This document shows, piece after piece, positions 28,288 through 36,405 of a stretch of 64,000 nucleotides of DNA (position 1 is the stretch's first letter; each line of letters begins with the position of its first letter). The notes beneath the pieces are model-generated. The model was not told where the DNA came from, made no database searches, and saw nothing but the letters and a program-made list of their open reading frames with translations. The stretch covers positions 2,914,001 through 2,978,000 of the forward strand of contig NZ_CP083666.1 in the NCBI RefSeq assembly GCF_020097835.1. The letters are read 5' to 3'. The DNA comes from Haloprofundus halobius. GTDB lineage: Archaea > Halobacteriota > Halobacteria > Halobacteriales > Haloferacaceae. The position numbers and the translations under genes were made by a program.

Positions 28288-29691
28288 ATGCTCGACCTCA
28301 CGACAGAGGACATCACGGAGGGGTCGATATCCCGTGCGCTGGTCGTCCTCGCTGCCCCGCTCGTAGTCCAGAGTCTCACACAGGTCGCCCAGCAACTGGT
28401 CGACGTGTTCTGGCTCGGCCGTTACGGCGAAAACGCCGTCGCCGCCGTCGGGTTGAACTACCCGATAATCAGTATCGTCGTCATCCTCGTCACCCTGGCC
28501 CCGTTCGTCGGCACGCAGGTCGTCGTCTCCCAGCGCGTCGGCGCTGACGACCCCGACGGCGCGAGACGGATCGCCTTCCACGGAACGACGATGGCGCTGG
28601 CGTTCGCCGTCGTCGTCGGTGCGGTCACGTACGCCGCCGCGCCCTCCATCGTTCGACTCGTCGGTGCCGACCCGAGTTTCGCCGGGATGGCGGCGGTGTA
28701 TCTCGCGACGTACGCGCTTGGCATGCCGTTTATCGCCGTCAGCGACACCATCGAAGGCGCGTTCACCGGGTGGGGTGACTCCCGCGCTGCACTGTACGTC
28801 ACGCTCGCGACGGTCGGCACGAACATCGTCCTCGACCCGTTTCTCATCCTCGGTATCTGGGTGTTCCCGAAGATGGGCGTGGAGGGAGCGGCGCTGGCGA
28901 CGGTGGCGGGGTTCGCCGCCGGCATGGCGCTCGCTATCGCGCTGGCGCTCGGTCCGCGAGACACGTTCTCGCTCTCGGCGGCGGACGTCGGCTTCGACGT
29001 CGCCGAGTACCGCGAGATTCTCGACGTGGGCGGGCCACTCGTCGGTCAGCGCCTCGCGCAGGACACCGTACGCATCCTCGTCGTCGGCATCGTCGCCGTC
29101 GCCGGCGGGGCGGCCGGACTGGTCGCCTACACCGTCGGCGCGCGCGTCGCCAGCATCGCGTTCATCCCCGCGGGGGGTCTCCAGCAGGCCTCCCAGAGCA
29201 TCATCGGCCAGAACCTCGGCGCGGAGAACCCCGACCGGGCGAACCGGACGACGTGGACCGGCGTCGCGCTCGCCGCCGTCGGTCTCGGCCTCGTCGGCGC
29301 CGTTCAGTGGTTCGTTCCGGTCGAACTGACGGAACTGTTCGTCCCCGGCGTCTCCGGGGAGGCGCTCACGCTGAGCGTCCAGTACCTGCAGATTCTCGCG
29401 CTCGGCTACTGGGCGCTCGGTGCGACGTATCTGTTCCTCGGCGGCTTCAATGGCGCACGCCGGACGAAGACGAGCCTCGCCGTCTCGCTCACGCAGTACT
29501 GGGGCGTTCGCCTCCCCATCGCCGCCCTCGGCGTCTACGTCTTCAACATGGACGTCTCGGCCGTCTTCTGGGCGGTGACGCTCTCGAACGTCGCCGCCGC
29601 CGTCGGCGCGGGCGCGTACTACTACACCACGAGCGACGGGATGTTCGAGCGCGCCGTCGCCGTCGCCGCCGGGTCGGGCGGTGCCGACTGA
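28288..29691 (+). CDS. MATE-family multidrug/sodium antiporter
   Basis: This 467-residue protein has 12 hydrophobic segments and an internal two-fold repeat. It begins MLDLTTEDITEGSISRALVV, with the family-typical LAAPLVVQSLTQVAQQLVDV, then FWLGRYGENAVAAVGLNYPI. The second half has DVGGPLVGQRLAQDTVRILV and IPAGGLQQASQSIIGQNLGA, matching the MATE repeat. MATE proteins export cationic drugs or other organic compounds with proton or sodium influx. The substrate is unknown. AT-rich TTTATTATG and TATAATA lie just upstream and give a short leader. Confidence 0.92.
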   Translation: MLDLTTEDITEGSISRALVVLAAPLVVQSLTQVAQQLVDVFWLGRYGENAVAAVGLNYPIISIVVILVTLAPFVGTQVVVSQRVGADDPDGARRIAFHGTTMALAFAVVVGAVTYAAAPSIVRLVGADPSFAGMAAVYLATYALGMPFIAVSDTIEGAFTGWGDSRAALYVTLATVGTNIVLDPFLILGIWVFPKMGVEGAALATVAGFAAGMALAIALALGPRDTFSLSAADVGFDVAEYREILDVGGPLVGQRLAQDTVRILVVGIVAVAGGAAGLVAYTVGARVASIAFIPAGGLQQASQSIIGQNLGAENPDRANRTTWTGVALAAVGLGLVGAVQWFVPVELTELFVPGVSGEALTLSVQYLQILALGYWALGATYLFLGGFNGARRTKTSLAVSLTQYWGVRLPIAALGVYVFNMDVSAVFWAVTLSNVAAAVGAGAYYYTTSDGMFERAVAVAAGSGGAD

Positions 29692-29810
29692 GTGGCCGAT
29701 TCGAGTAAGGAAACGCCTTTGTCGCCGCGGCGCCGGATTCCGGTTATGACCCGCTCTTCGCCTCTTCCGACGCGTCCGTCTCGGTGCTCGACCCCGTTGG
29801 TGAGCGCCGA

Positions 29811-32147
29811 ATGAAAGTCGTCGACGCGATTCCGGAGTTCGCCGACGCGTTCGGATTCGACGAGTTCAATCGGATGCAGCGGGAGGCGCTGCCCGCCATC
29901 ATGGAGCGCGAGGAGAACCTCGTCGCCAGCGCGCCGACCGCCAGCGGCAAGACCGCTCTCGCGGAACTCGCTATCTGCAAGTGCCTCCGCGACGGCGGAA
30001 CGGCGCTGTTCGTCGCCCCGCTCCGCGCGCTCACGAACGAGAAGGAAGCCGAATGGGACCGCTTCGAGTCGATGGGCTACTCGGTGTACGTCGTCACCGG
30101 CGAGCGCGACCTGAATCCGCGCCGCGCCGAACGCGCCGACATCCTCGTGATGACGCCCGAGAAAACCGACTCGGCGACGCGCAAACACGACTCCGCCCGC
30201 TACTCCTTCATCACCGACGTCACCTGCTGCGTCATCGACGAGGTCCACCTCCTCGACTCCGAATCTCGCGGCGGCGTCCTCGAAGTGACTATCTCCCGCC
30301 TGCGGCGCATCTGCGACCCGCGCGTCGTCGCGCTGTCGGCGACGATGCCGAACGTCGCCGACGTGGCGGCGTGGCTCGACGCCGTCCCCGAAACGACGTT
30401 CGAGTTCGGCGACGAGTACCGCCCCGTCGACCTCCACGCGAGCGTCCAGACGTACACCCACGGCGAGAACTCCTTCGCGGACAAGTACCGCCGCCTGTAT
30501 CGCGCGCTGGACCTCGCGGAACCGCACATCCGCGACGGCGGCCAGTCGCTCGTCTTCGTCGCCTCCCGACAGGACGCCGTGATGGCCGCCGCCAAGGCCC
30601 GCGACGAGATCGGCCAGCGCGACATCCCCATCGGCTCCCGCGGCGACTACGATTTCCACACGGATGCAAAGGAGGTGAAGAACGACAGCCTCCGGAAGGC
30701 AGTGCTCGACGGCGTCGGCTTCCACCACGCCGGACTCGCCAAGGAGGACCGAAATCGGGTCGAACAGTGGTTCAAGGAGGGGAAGATTCAGCTCCTGTTC
30801 TCCACGTCGACGCTGGCGTGGGGCGTCAACCTCCCCGCCCGCTGCGTCGTCATCCGCGACACGAAACACCACGACCCGCTGGAGGGCGACGTCGACATCA
30901 GCCCCCTCGACGTGCTCCAGATGCTCGGCCGCGCCGGTCGCCCCGGCTACGACGACGTGGGCTACGGCTGGGTCGTCTGCGACCGCTCGGAGGCCGACAA
31001 GTACCGCCGACTGCTTAGAGAGGGCAAAGAGATCGAGTCGCGACTCGCCTCCGATCTCGACTCGCATCTCAACGCCGAGATCGCGATGGGCACTATCGCC
31101 GACCTGAACGACGTGATGTCGTGGCTGGAGACGACCTTTTACTACGTCCGTGCCGGCTCCAAGCCGGCAGATTACGACTTCGAGGGCCTCCGCGACCGCG
31201 TCCGTGACACCCTCGAAACGCTCGTCGAACGGGGGTTCGTCGAGACCGACGAGAGCCTCGCCGTGAATCCGACGACGCTCGGCCGCCTCGCCTCCAAGTA
31301 CTACCTCCGCCTCGAAACCTCGCGACGCTTCGCGGACCTCGCCGGACGCGACCGAATCGCCGTCGACGACGTGCTAGAGGCCGTTGCCGGGGCCTCAGAG
31401 TTCGACAGCGTGTCGGCGCGACAGTCAGAGCAGGACGCCGTCGACTCCGTGCTCACCGGCGTCGACACCCCCCTCGAAGACGGCAACCGGAAGGTGCTCG
31501 CCATCCTCCACGCGGGGATGGCCGGGTCGACACCGTCGGACCTCCGAAGCGACGCGTGGGTCATCAGACAGAACGCGCTGCGACTCCTGGCGGCGCTGCG
31601 GGAGTTCCTCGACGAGTTCGCCGGACCGCGCGCGGCGAACCTCGCCCGGCGCATCGAAGCCAGAGTCGAACACGGCGTCAGCCGCGACGCCGCGGCGCTG
31701 ACCGCCGTCGACGGCATCGGACCGACCCGCGCGAGCAAACTGGCGACTGGTGGCCTCGCGTCCCCGGCGGACGTCGTCGACGCCGGTGTCGAGGAACTGA
31801 CTCGCGCTGGACTCTCCGACGGCGTCGCCGAGCGCGTCGTCGAACGCGCGAAGTCGCTCCCGCGACTCGAAATCGAGTGGGGTGCGTTCCCCGAGACCAT
31901 CACGAAGGGCGCGAACGATATGCGCGAGGTGACGGTGAGAAACGTCGGCGGCGCGGCGCGAGCGGGCCTGCGAGTCACGGTCAACGGCGTCGAGATGCAT
32001 CAGAAGACGACGTATCTCTCGGGCCAGACGACGGTTCCGGTGGCCGTCTTCGGCGCGCAGGACGAACTGGAGTTCCGCATCGAGGCGATGTTCCCCGAAC
32101 TGCCGCTCGCGCCGGTCGTCGACTCGCGCACCGTCTTCGTCGAGTAG
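29811..32147 (+). CDS. Ski2-like DEAD/DEAH-box helicase
   Basis: I use ATG 29811 (MKVVDAIPEFADAFGFDEFN; 778 residues); a GTG at 29784 would add nine residues. Helicase motifs are in order: Q-type FNRMQREALP, Walker A SAPTASGKTALAEL, Ia APLRALTNEKE, II DEVHLLDSE, III LSATMPNVADV, IV-V FHHAGLAKEDRNRVEQWFKE with STSTLAWGVNLP, and VI MLGRAGRPGYDD. A winged helix follows and then HhH-like TAVDGIGPTRASKLATGGL (about 640). The last 90 residues look like a beta-sandwich (VTVRNVGGAARAGLRVTVNG). Hel308-type DNA repair or RNA processing are both possible. Confidence 0.9.
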   Translation: MKVVDAIPEFADAFGFDEFNRMQREALPAIMEREENLVASAPTASGKTALAELAICKCLRDGGTALFVAPLRALTNEKEAEWDRFESMGYSVYVVTGERDLNPRRAERADILVMTPEKTDSATRKHDSARYSFITDVTCCVIDEVHLLDSESRGGVLEVTISRLRRICDPRVVALSATMPNVADVAAWLDAVPETTFEFGDEYRPVDLHASVQTYTHGENSFADKYRRLYRALDLAEPHIRDGGQSLVFVASRQDAVMAAAKARDEIGQRDIPIGSRGDYDFHTDAKEVKNDSLRKAVLDGVGFHHAGLAKEDRNRVEQWFKEGKIQLLFSTSTLAWGVNLPARCVVIRDTKHHDPLEGDVDISPLDVLQMLGRAGRPGYDDVGYGWVVCDRSEADKYRRLLREGKEIESRLASDLDSHLNAEIAMGTIADLNDVMSWLETTFYYVRAGSKPADYDFEGLRDRVRDTLETLVERGFVETDESLAVNPTTLGRLASKYYLRLETSRRFADLAGRDRIAVDDVLEAVAGASEFDSVSARQSEQDAVDSVLTGVDTPLEDGNRKVLAILHAGMAGSTPSDLRSDAWVIRQNALRLLAALREFLDEFAGPRAANLARRIEARVEHGVSRDAAALTAVDGIGPTRASKLATGGLASPADVVDAGVEELTRAGLSDGVAERVVERAKSLPRLEIEWGAFPETITKGANDMREVTVRNVGGAARAGLRVTVNGVEMHQKTTYLSGQTTVPVAVFGAQDELEFRIEAMFPELPLAPVVDSRTVFVE

Positions 32148-32162
32148 TCCCGCTCGCTCTCC

Positions 32163-32819
32163 TCAGCGTTCGGGGGCGGTGCGTGCGAGCAGTTCTTCTC
32201 TGAGCTCGGTCGGGCCGTCGACCACGGTGTCGGCCGGCGAGAGATCGGCGTCGGCGTTCGTCTCGGTCCGGTAGCCGACGACGTACGCACCGGCGCGCTG
32301 GGCCGACCGCGCGCCGTTCGTCGAGTCCTCGACGACGGCGCAGTCCTCGGGGTCGAGATTCAGTTTCTCGGCGGCGGCCTCGTAGATGGCCGGTTCGGGC
32401 TTTCCGGGTCCATCGATGTCTTCGGCGCTCAGTACGAGGTCGAGCGGGTCGATGCCGAATCGTTCACGGACCATGGCGATCCACGACTGCGGCGAGGAGG
32501 AGACGATGGCGACGGCGACGCCGCGGTCCCGCAGCGTGTCCAGTAGCGCGTCGAACCGCGGCATCACGGAGACGTTCTCGGTGTATATCTCCTCGGCGGC
32601 GTCCTCGTAGATGCCGACGAACTCGTCTTTGTCGACGGTCACCTCGTATTCGGCGGCGAGGTAGTCGTATATCTCGCGGTAGTTCATCCCCGTAATCTCG
32701 TCGCGCTCGGGCGGTTCGCCGGCGACGACGTCGGCGAAGACGAGTTCGTCTTCGATCTCGTGCCAGAACTCCTCGGAGTCGACGATGACTCCGTCCATGT
32801 CGAACAGAACCGCATCCAT
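32163..32819 (-). CDS. HAD-superfamily phosphatase
   Basis: The 218-residue protein carries the HAD nucleophile motif VLFDMDGVIVDSEEFWH at the N-terminus, motif II in VAIVSSSPQSWI (Ser), Lys in GPGKPEPAIYEAAAEKL and motif IV in CAVVEDSTNGARSAQRAGA. The C1 cap (about 16-85) matches the beta-phosphoglucomutase/phosphoglycolate phosphatase subgroup. Substrate assignment is not possible. It is convergent with the helicase gene, the stops lying 15 nt apart, and is a single-gene unit. Confidence 0.9.
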   Translation of the reverse strand: MDAVLFDMDGVIVDSEEFWHEIEDELVFADVVAGEPPERDEITGMNYREIYDYLAAEYEVTVDKDEFVGIYEDAAEEIYTENVSVMPRFDALLDTLRDRGVAVAIVSSSPQSWIAMVRERFGIDPLDLVLSAEDIDGPGKPEPAIYEAAAEKLNLDPEDCAVVEDSTNGARSAQRAGAYVVGYRTETNADADLSPADTVVDGPTELREELLARTAPER

Positions 32820-33084
32820 ACCGCCACCTCGCCCGCCGAACCCATAGCTCTGGGGGCCGGGGGTGCGATAAGACGCGCTTACTCGTTCGTCCTACGGTGA
32901 CTGTACTTCTGGGCAACTGTTTCGGCCCCGAAAACCCGGAATCGGCGCTCTGCTGGCCCGTTACGTTCGGTTGGTCCCCGTTTCACGGCTGTGGTGTTGC
33001 CCATAACAAAGCCCGCTGCTCCGGTCGTGGGTGGCAGAGACATCGGTTGGTGAGACGTCGCCCACCGACCCGCCGCGCCCACCT

Positions 33085-34092
33085 ATGACACGAACACGCT
33101 TCACAACGGTCTGTTTCGTCGTGCTGCTCTGTCTGACCGTCTCGCTTTCGCCTGCGGTGTCGACGGCGGCGCTCGGTCCCGACGCGGACGGCGGTCCGAC
33201 GGTACAACAGGTCGAGGAAGAAGAGGAAGAAGAGGAAGACGAGGAAGAAGAGGAAGACGAGGAAGACGAGGAAGACGAGGAAGACGAGGAAGACGAGGAA
33301 GACGGGCCGGAGAACAGCGGTAACGGCAACGGCCCACCTGACCACGCCAACAACCCGAACGACGAGAACGGCGAATCGAACGCCGCCGGGGCTCCGCTAG
33401 AGACCGAGACGCAGCCGTCGCCGAACCCTTCGCAGTCGACACCACAACAGCAGGAGACCCCGACGAGTACTTCGACCTCTACTCCGACATCTACGCCAAC
33501 GTCGACACCGACCTCTACCCCAACGTCGACGCCGACATCTACGCCGACCTCCACACCGACGTCGACGCCGACATCCACGCCAACCTCCACACCGACCTCC
33601 ACGCCGACGTCCACATCGACCCAGACACCGACCTCCACACCGACGTCGACGAGTCCCCCACCCACCGAGACGACGACCGCCGCGCCGAACCAGAACTCCT
33701 CGGGTTCGGTCGAAGTCGTGAACCTCTCGGTAAGTCGGTCGACGGTTCCCTCGGGCGACCCCGTGACGTTCGTCGCGACGCTCCAGAACCCGACCTCAGA
33801 GCCGGTGAATCACACCGTTCGCCTTCGACTGTTCGACGAAGTCTCGGACGTGAAGACGGTCACCGTTCCCGCGGGTGGGACGGCGACGGTTGAGTTCACC
33901 CGGTCGATCCTCGCGACGGGAGACCACACCGCTCGCGTCGGCGACCGGACGGCCACCGTCACCGTCACCGAGTCGCAGGTCGCCACCGAAGACCCCGAGA
34001 CGACGAGTTCGACGAACACCCCCGGGTTCGGCGTCGGCGTCGCACTCGCGGCGCTGCTGGCGGTCGCGGCACTCGCGCTCCGACGCGAGTGA
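33085..34092 (+). CDS. Secreted PGF-CTERM surface protein with repeats
   Basis: The ATG at 33085 begins a signal peptide, MTRTRFTTVCFVVLLCLTVS ending near STAA. After it come an acidic run of Glu/Asp (about residues 44-73) from a 9-bp tandem repeat, a Pro/Asn/Glu linker, and a long Thr/Ser/Pro (TPTS) region (about 125-190) likely O-glycosylated. Residues 205-300 form a beta domain of CARDB type (VEVVNLSVSRSTVPSGDPVT ... NPTSEPVNHTVRLRLFD). The C-terminus TPGFGVGVALAALLAVAAL then RRE is the PGF-CTERM signal, cut and lipid-anchored by archaeosortase. Function is cell-surface, partner unknown. Confidence 0.88.
   Translation: MTRTRFTTVCFVVLLCLTVSLSPAVSTAALGPDADGGPTVQQVEEEEEEEEDEEEEEDEEDEEDEEDEEDEEDGPENSGNGNGPPDHANNPNDENGESNAAGAPLETETQPSPNPSQSTPQQQETPTSTSTSTPTSTPTSTPTSTPTSTPTSTPTSTPTSTPTSTPTSTPTSTPTSTSTQTPTSTPTSTSPPPTETTTAAPNQNSSGSVEVVNLSVSRSTVPSGDPVTFVATLQNPTSEPVNHTVRLRLFDEVSDVKTVTVPAGGTATVEFTRSILATGDHTARVGDRTATVTVTESQVATEDPETTSSTNTPGFGVGVALAALLAVAALALRRE
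33214..33303 (+). repeat. Ten tandem copies of a 9-bp unit
   Basis: GAGGAAGAC and GAGGAAGAA units occur ten times in a row without interruption and encode EED/EEE. Near-identity of the units implies recent slippage, so copy number should vary between strains. Confidence 0.9.
33457..33654 (+). repeat. Degenerate 12-bp repeats encoding TPTS
   Basis: Sixteen or so imperfect units of ACN-TCN-ACN-CCN code for TPTS tracts, with synonymous codon variation (ACG/ACC/ACT/ACA) that marks an older array than the Glu/Asp repeat next to it. Confidence 0.85.
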
Positions 34093-34158
34093 GCGTCGGT
34101 ATCGTGGGTATCGCGGTCGGCGCGTAGACGCGAAACGCGGTTCTCGACCTACTCGAAC

Positions 34159-34410
34159 TCACGCGAGATCCCTCCATCGGAACCACGCCCGCGCGACGGC
34201 GACCAGCACACCTGCCGCCGCGAGCAGTACCACCGCGCCGACGAGTCCGTACTCGCCGTCGACGAGAATCGCCGTCGGGTCGTAGTAGCGCGTCGGCGCG
34301 AGCGCACCGACCCACTCGAAGTCGGTGTTGGCCGTGACCGTCTCCAGGAGGAACAGGCCGAACACGACGCCCGTCTCGACGGCGAAGGAGAGGTCGTCGA
34401 CGGCGAACGT
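34159..34410 (-). pseudogene. C-terminal remnant of an ABC-2 type permease
   Basis: Reading from 34410 down gives FAVETGVVFGLFLLETVTAN, then DFEWVGALAPTRYYDPTAIL and a last helix (LVGAVVLLAAAGVLVAVARA) ending WFRWRDLA. The ALAPTRYYDPTAIL block and C-terminal helix followed by R/W..RRD are typical of haloarchaeal ABC-2 permeases. The frame begins directly after TGA (34411-34413) with no start and only about 84 codons remain, whereas the family has about 250-300. The missing 5' part has been replaced by the promoter of the gene at 34441. Confidence 0.65.
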
Positions 34411-34440
34411 TCAAATCCGATGACGGGACCACCCCGGGTT

Positions 34441-35187
34441 ATGTCCGAGGAGATACGACTCTTCACCGGCGACTGTACCACGACGTTCGAGGGTGCACGC
34501 GAGCAGACCCAGCGCGGTCACGTCGTCGTGCTCGTCAAACCCGACGGAACCGTGCTCGTCCACGACGCCGACGGCTATCAACCGGTGGCGTGGCTCACCC
34601 GCGCCGATTCGGTCACCGTCGAAGCCGACGACTCCGGCTTCGCAGTCACCGCTCGAACCGACGACCAGACGCTCCGCGTCGTCTCGAACGAGGCGACCGG
34701 CCACGCGAGCTATCCCGTCACGAGTGCGGGTGTCCCGGTCGGCGACTGCCCCGACTGCGGCGGCGCGCTCGTCCGAACCGGCGGTGACGTCCGCTGTCTC
34801 GGCTGCGAGTCGTCGTACTCGCTGCCCGCGGGCGCGGTAGTACTCGACGAAACGTGCGACGACTGCGGCCTCCCGTTGATGCGTGTCGAACGCGGCACCA
34901 CCTTCGAGTGCTGCATCGACTACTCGTGCGAGTCGCTCGACGACCTCGTCCGCGAGGCGTTCGACCGTGAGTGGACCTGTCCGGACTGCGAGTCGGACCT
35001 CCGCGTGCGGCGCGCGGGCGGCGGTCCCCTTCTGGCGGGGTGCGACGACTACCCCGCCTGCGATACGGCGTTCACGATTCCGGCGGGCATCGTCGTCGAC
35101 AACTGCGACTGCGGTCTCCCCGTCTTCGAGACGGCGCGCGGGCGACGCTGTCTCGACGGCACCTGCGAGCAGTTTCGGGCCGACTGA
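34441..35187 (+). CDS. NucS-N-terminal-like protein with C4 zinc ribbons
   Basis: The start MSEEIRLFTGDCTTTFEGAR gives 248 residues. Residues 1-90 match the N-terminal DNA-binding half of NucS/DUF91 endonucleases (GHVVVLVKPDGTVLVHDADG then YQPVAWLTR). The nuclease half is absent. Instead the C-terminal 150 residues hold three or four Cys-rich ribbons: CPDCGG...CLGC, CDDCGLPL...C.C, CPDCESDL...CDDYPACD and CDCGLP...C. The third resembles topoisomerase I C4 zinc fingers. Expected to bind DNA without cutting it; the role is unknown. It lies 90 bp upstream of endA, same strand. Confidence 0.8.
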   Translation: MSEEIRLFTGDCTTTFEGAREQTQRGHVVVLVKPDGTVLVHDADGYQPVAWLTRADSVTVEADDSGFAVTARTDDQTLRVVSNEATGHASYPVTSAGVPVGDCPDCGGALVRTGGDVRCLGCESSYSLPAGAVVLDETCDDCGLPLMRVERGTTFECCIDYSCESLDDLVREAFDREWTCPDCESDLRVRRAGGGPLLAGCDDYPACDTAFTIPAGIVVDNCDCGLPVFETARGRRCLDGTCEQFRAD

Positions 35188-35277
35188 CTGGCGGTGACGG
35201 TCGGAGCGACCGAAGACGACCGCAGATATCCGTGCGTGACCGTAGCCACTATGTTCTCGCCGCGCGGGCGATAGCGT

Positions 35278-36333
35278 ATGCATGGCTACGCACGCGACGA
35301 CGCCGTCCGTGTCGGCGGGAACGCCCGCCAGCAGTTCCACGATGCGCGCGGATACGGTTCTCCGGTCGAGGGAAACGAAATCGACCTCGCGCCCGTCGAA
35401 GCCGCTCATCTCCTCTACCGGGGTGACCTCGACAGCGTCGACGACGACGGCTTCCGGGAGTTCTTCGTCTCGGCGACCCGCGCCGAACCGCGCTTTGCGC
35501 TGCGGTTTCTCGTCTACGCCGACCTCCGCGAACGCGGTTTCTACCTCTCGCCCGCCCGCGAACCGTGGGTCGAAACCGACGCCGCTGGCGACCCCGACTG
35601 CGACTTCGTCGTCTTTCCGCGCGGCAAGGACGCCGACGACGGCGTCGTCGAACACCGCGTCCGCGTCGTCGGAGAACGCGCCTCCGTCGTCGCCGCCGAC
35701 ATGGCGGGCTACGTGTTCGCCGTCGTCGACGAGGAGAGCGAACTGACGTATCTGGAGGCGACCGAACACGCCTACGACGGCGAGACGGCGTACGACCCGC
35801 CGTCGAAGCTCGAGGGGGACCTCCTCGACGACCGAGCGGTCTGCTGGAACACGCCCGAGGAACTCTTCGAGTCGGGGTTCTACGGCCAACCGTTGCGCGG
35901 CCGCGACGCGGCCGTCGAGGGCGTCGTTCAACTCTCGCTGCTCGAAGCGGCGTCGCTCGTCGCCGACGGCGCGCTCTCGTTCGGCACCGACGACGACTAC
36001 GCCGCCGTCGTCGAGCGCGGCCGCACGGTCGAAGGCGACCGATTCGACCGCCGACTCCGGGTGTACGACGCGCTGCGCGAGCGAAACGTCGTCCCGAAGA
36101 CCGGCTTCAAGTTCGGCGCGGACTTCCGGACGTACGCCGCCGTGGAGTCCGTCGAGCATCTCGGCCACTCCGAGACGCTCGTCCGCGTCGTCCACCCCGA
36201 CCACTCCTTCGCGCCGCGGGACCTCTCCTTGGACGTTCGCCTCGCCGGCGGGGTCCGGAAGCGAATGGTTTTTGCGCTGACCGACGCCAACGAAGGCATA
36301 GACTGGCTGTCGGTCGCTCGCCTGACACCGTAA
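35278..36333 (+). CDS. endA: tRNA-intron splicing endonuclease
   Basis: A 351-residue protein starts MHGYARDDAVRVGGNARQQF. It is the fused two-repeat form usual in haloarchaea: the first, degenerate copy (about 10-165) has EAAHLLYRGDLDSVDDDGFR, and the second (about 170-350) holds the catalytic residues, Tyr-His-Lys: FKFGADFRTYAA, VVHPDHSFAPRDLS and a Lys in GGVRKRMVFA. The enzyme cleaves bulge-helix-bulge motifs in pre-tRNAs and in rRNA precursors such as those flanking 16S and 23S here. trpS follows 72 bp later. Confidence 0.95.
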   Translation: MHGYARDDAVRVGGNARQQFHDARGYGSPVEGNEIDLAPVEAAHLLYRGDLDSVDDDGFREFFVSATRAEPRFALRFLVYADLRERGFYLSPAREPWVETDAAGDPDCDFVVFPRGKDADDGVVEHRVRVVGERASVVAADMAGYVFAVVDEESELTYLEATEHAYDGETAYDPPSKLEGDLLDDRAVCWNTPEELFESGFYGQPLRGRDAAVEGVVQLSLLEAASLVADGALSFGTDDDYAAVVERGRTVEGDRFDRRLRVYDALRERNVVPKTGFKFGADFRTYAAVESVEHLGHSETLVRVVHPDHSFAPRDLSLDVRLAGGVRKRMVFALTDANEGIDWLSVARLTP

Positions 36334-36405
36334 TCGCTGGCGACCGAGTTCACCGAGTTTGCCCGCATTCGCAGCTACCGACCGAGATTCACGAGTTCGA
36401 TTTCC

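Noticed and set aside
33214-33303. Nine-base repeat considered as a mobile element or CRISPR
   Set aside because: It is coding, in frame, and part of an acidic stretch of a surface protein.
32961-33665. Long minus-strand frame of Val/Gly/Asp repeats opposite the repeat-rich surface protein
   Set aside because: It is the complement of the TPTS and Glu/Asp repeats; the plus-strand frame has a signal peptide, a beta domain and a PGF-CTERM end.
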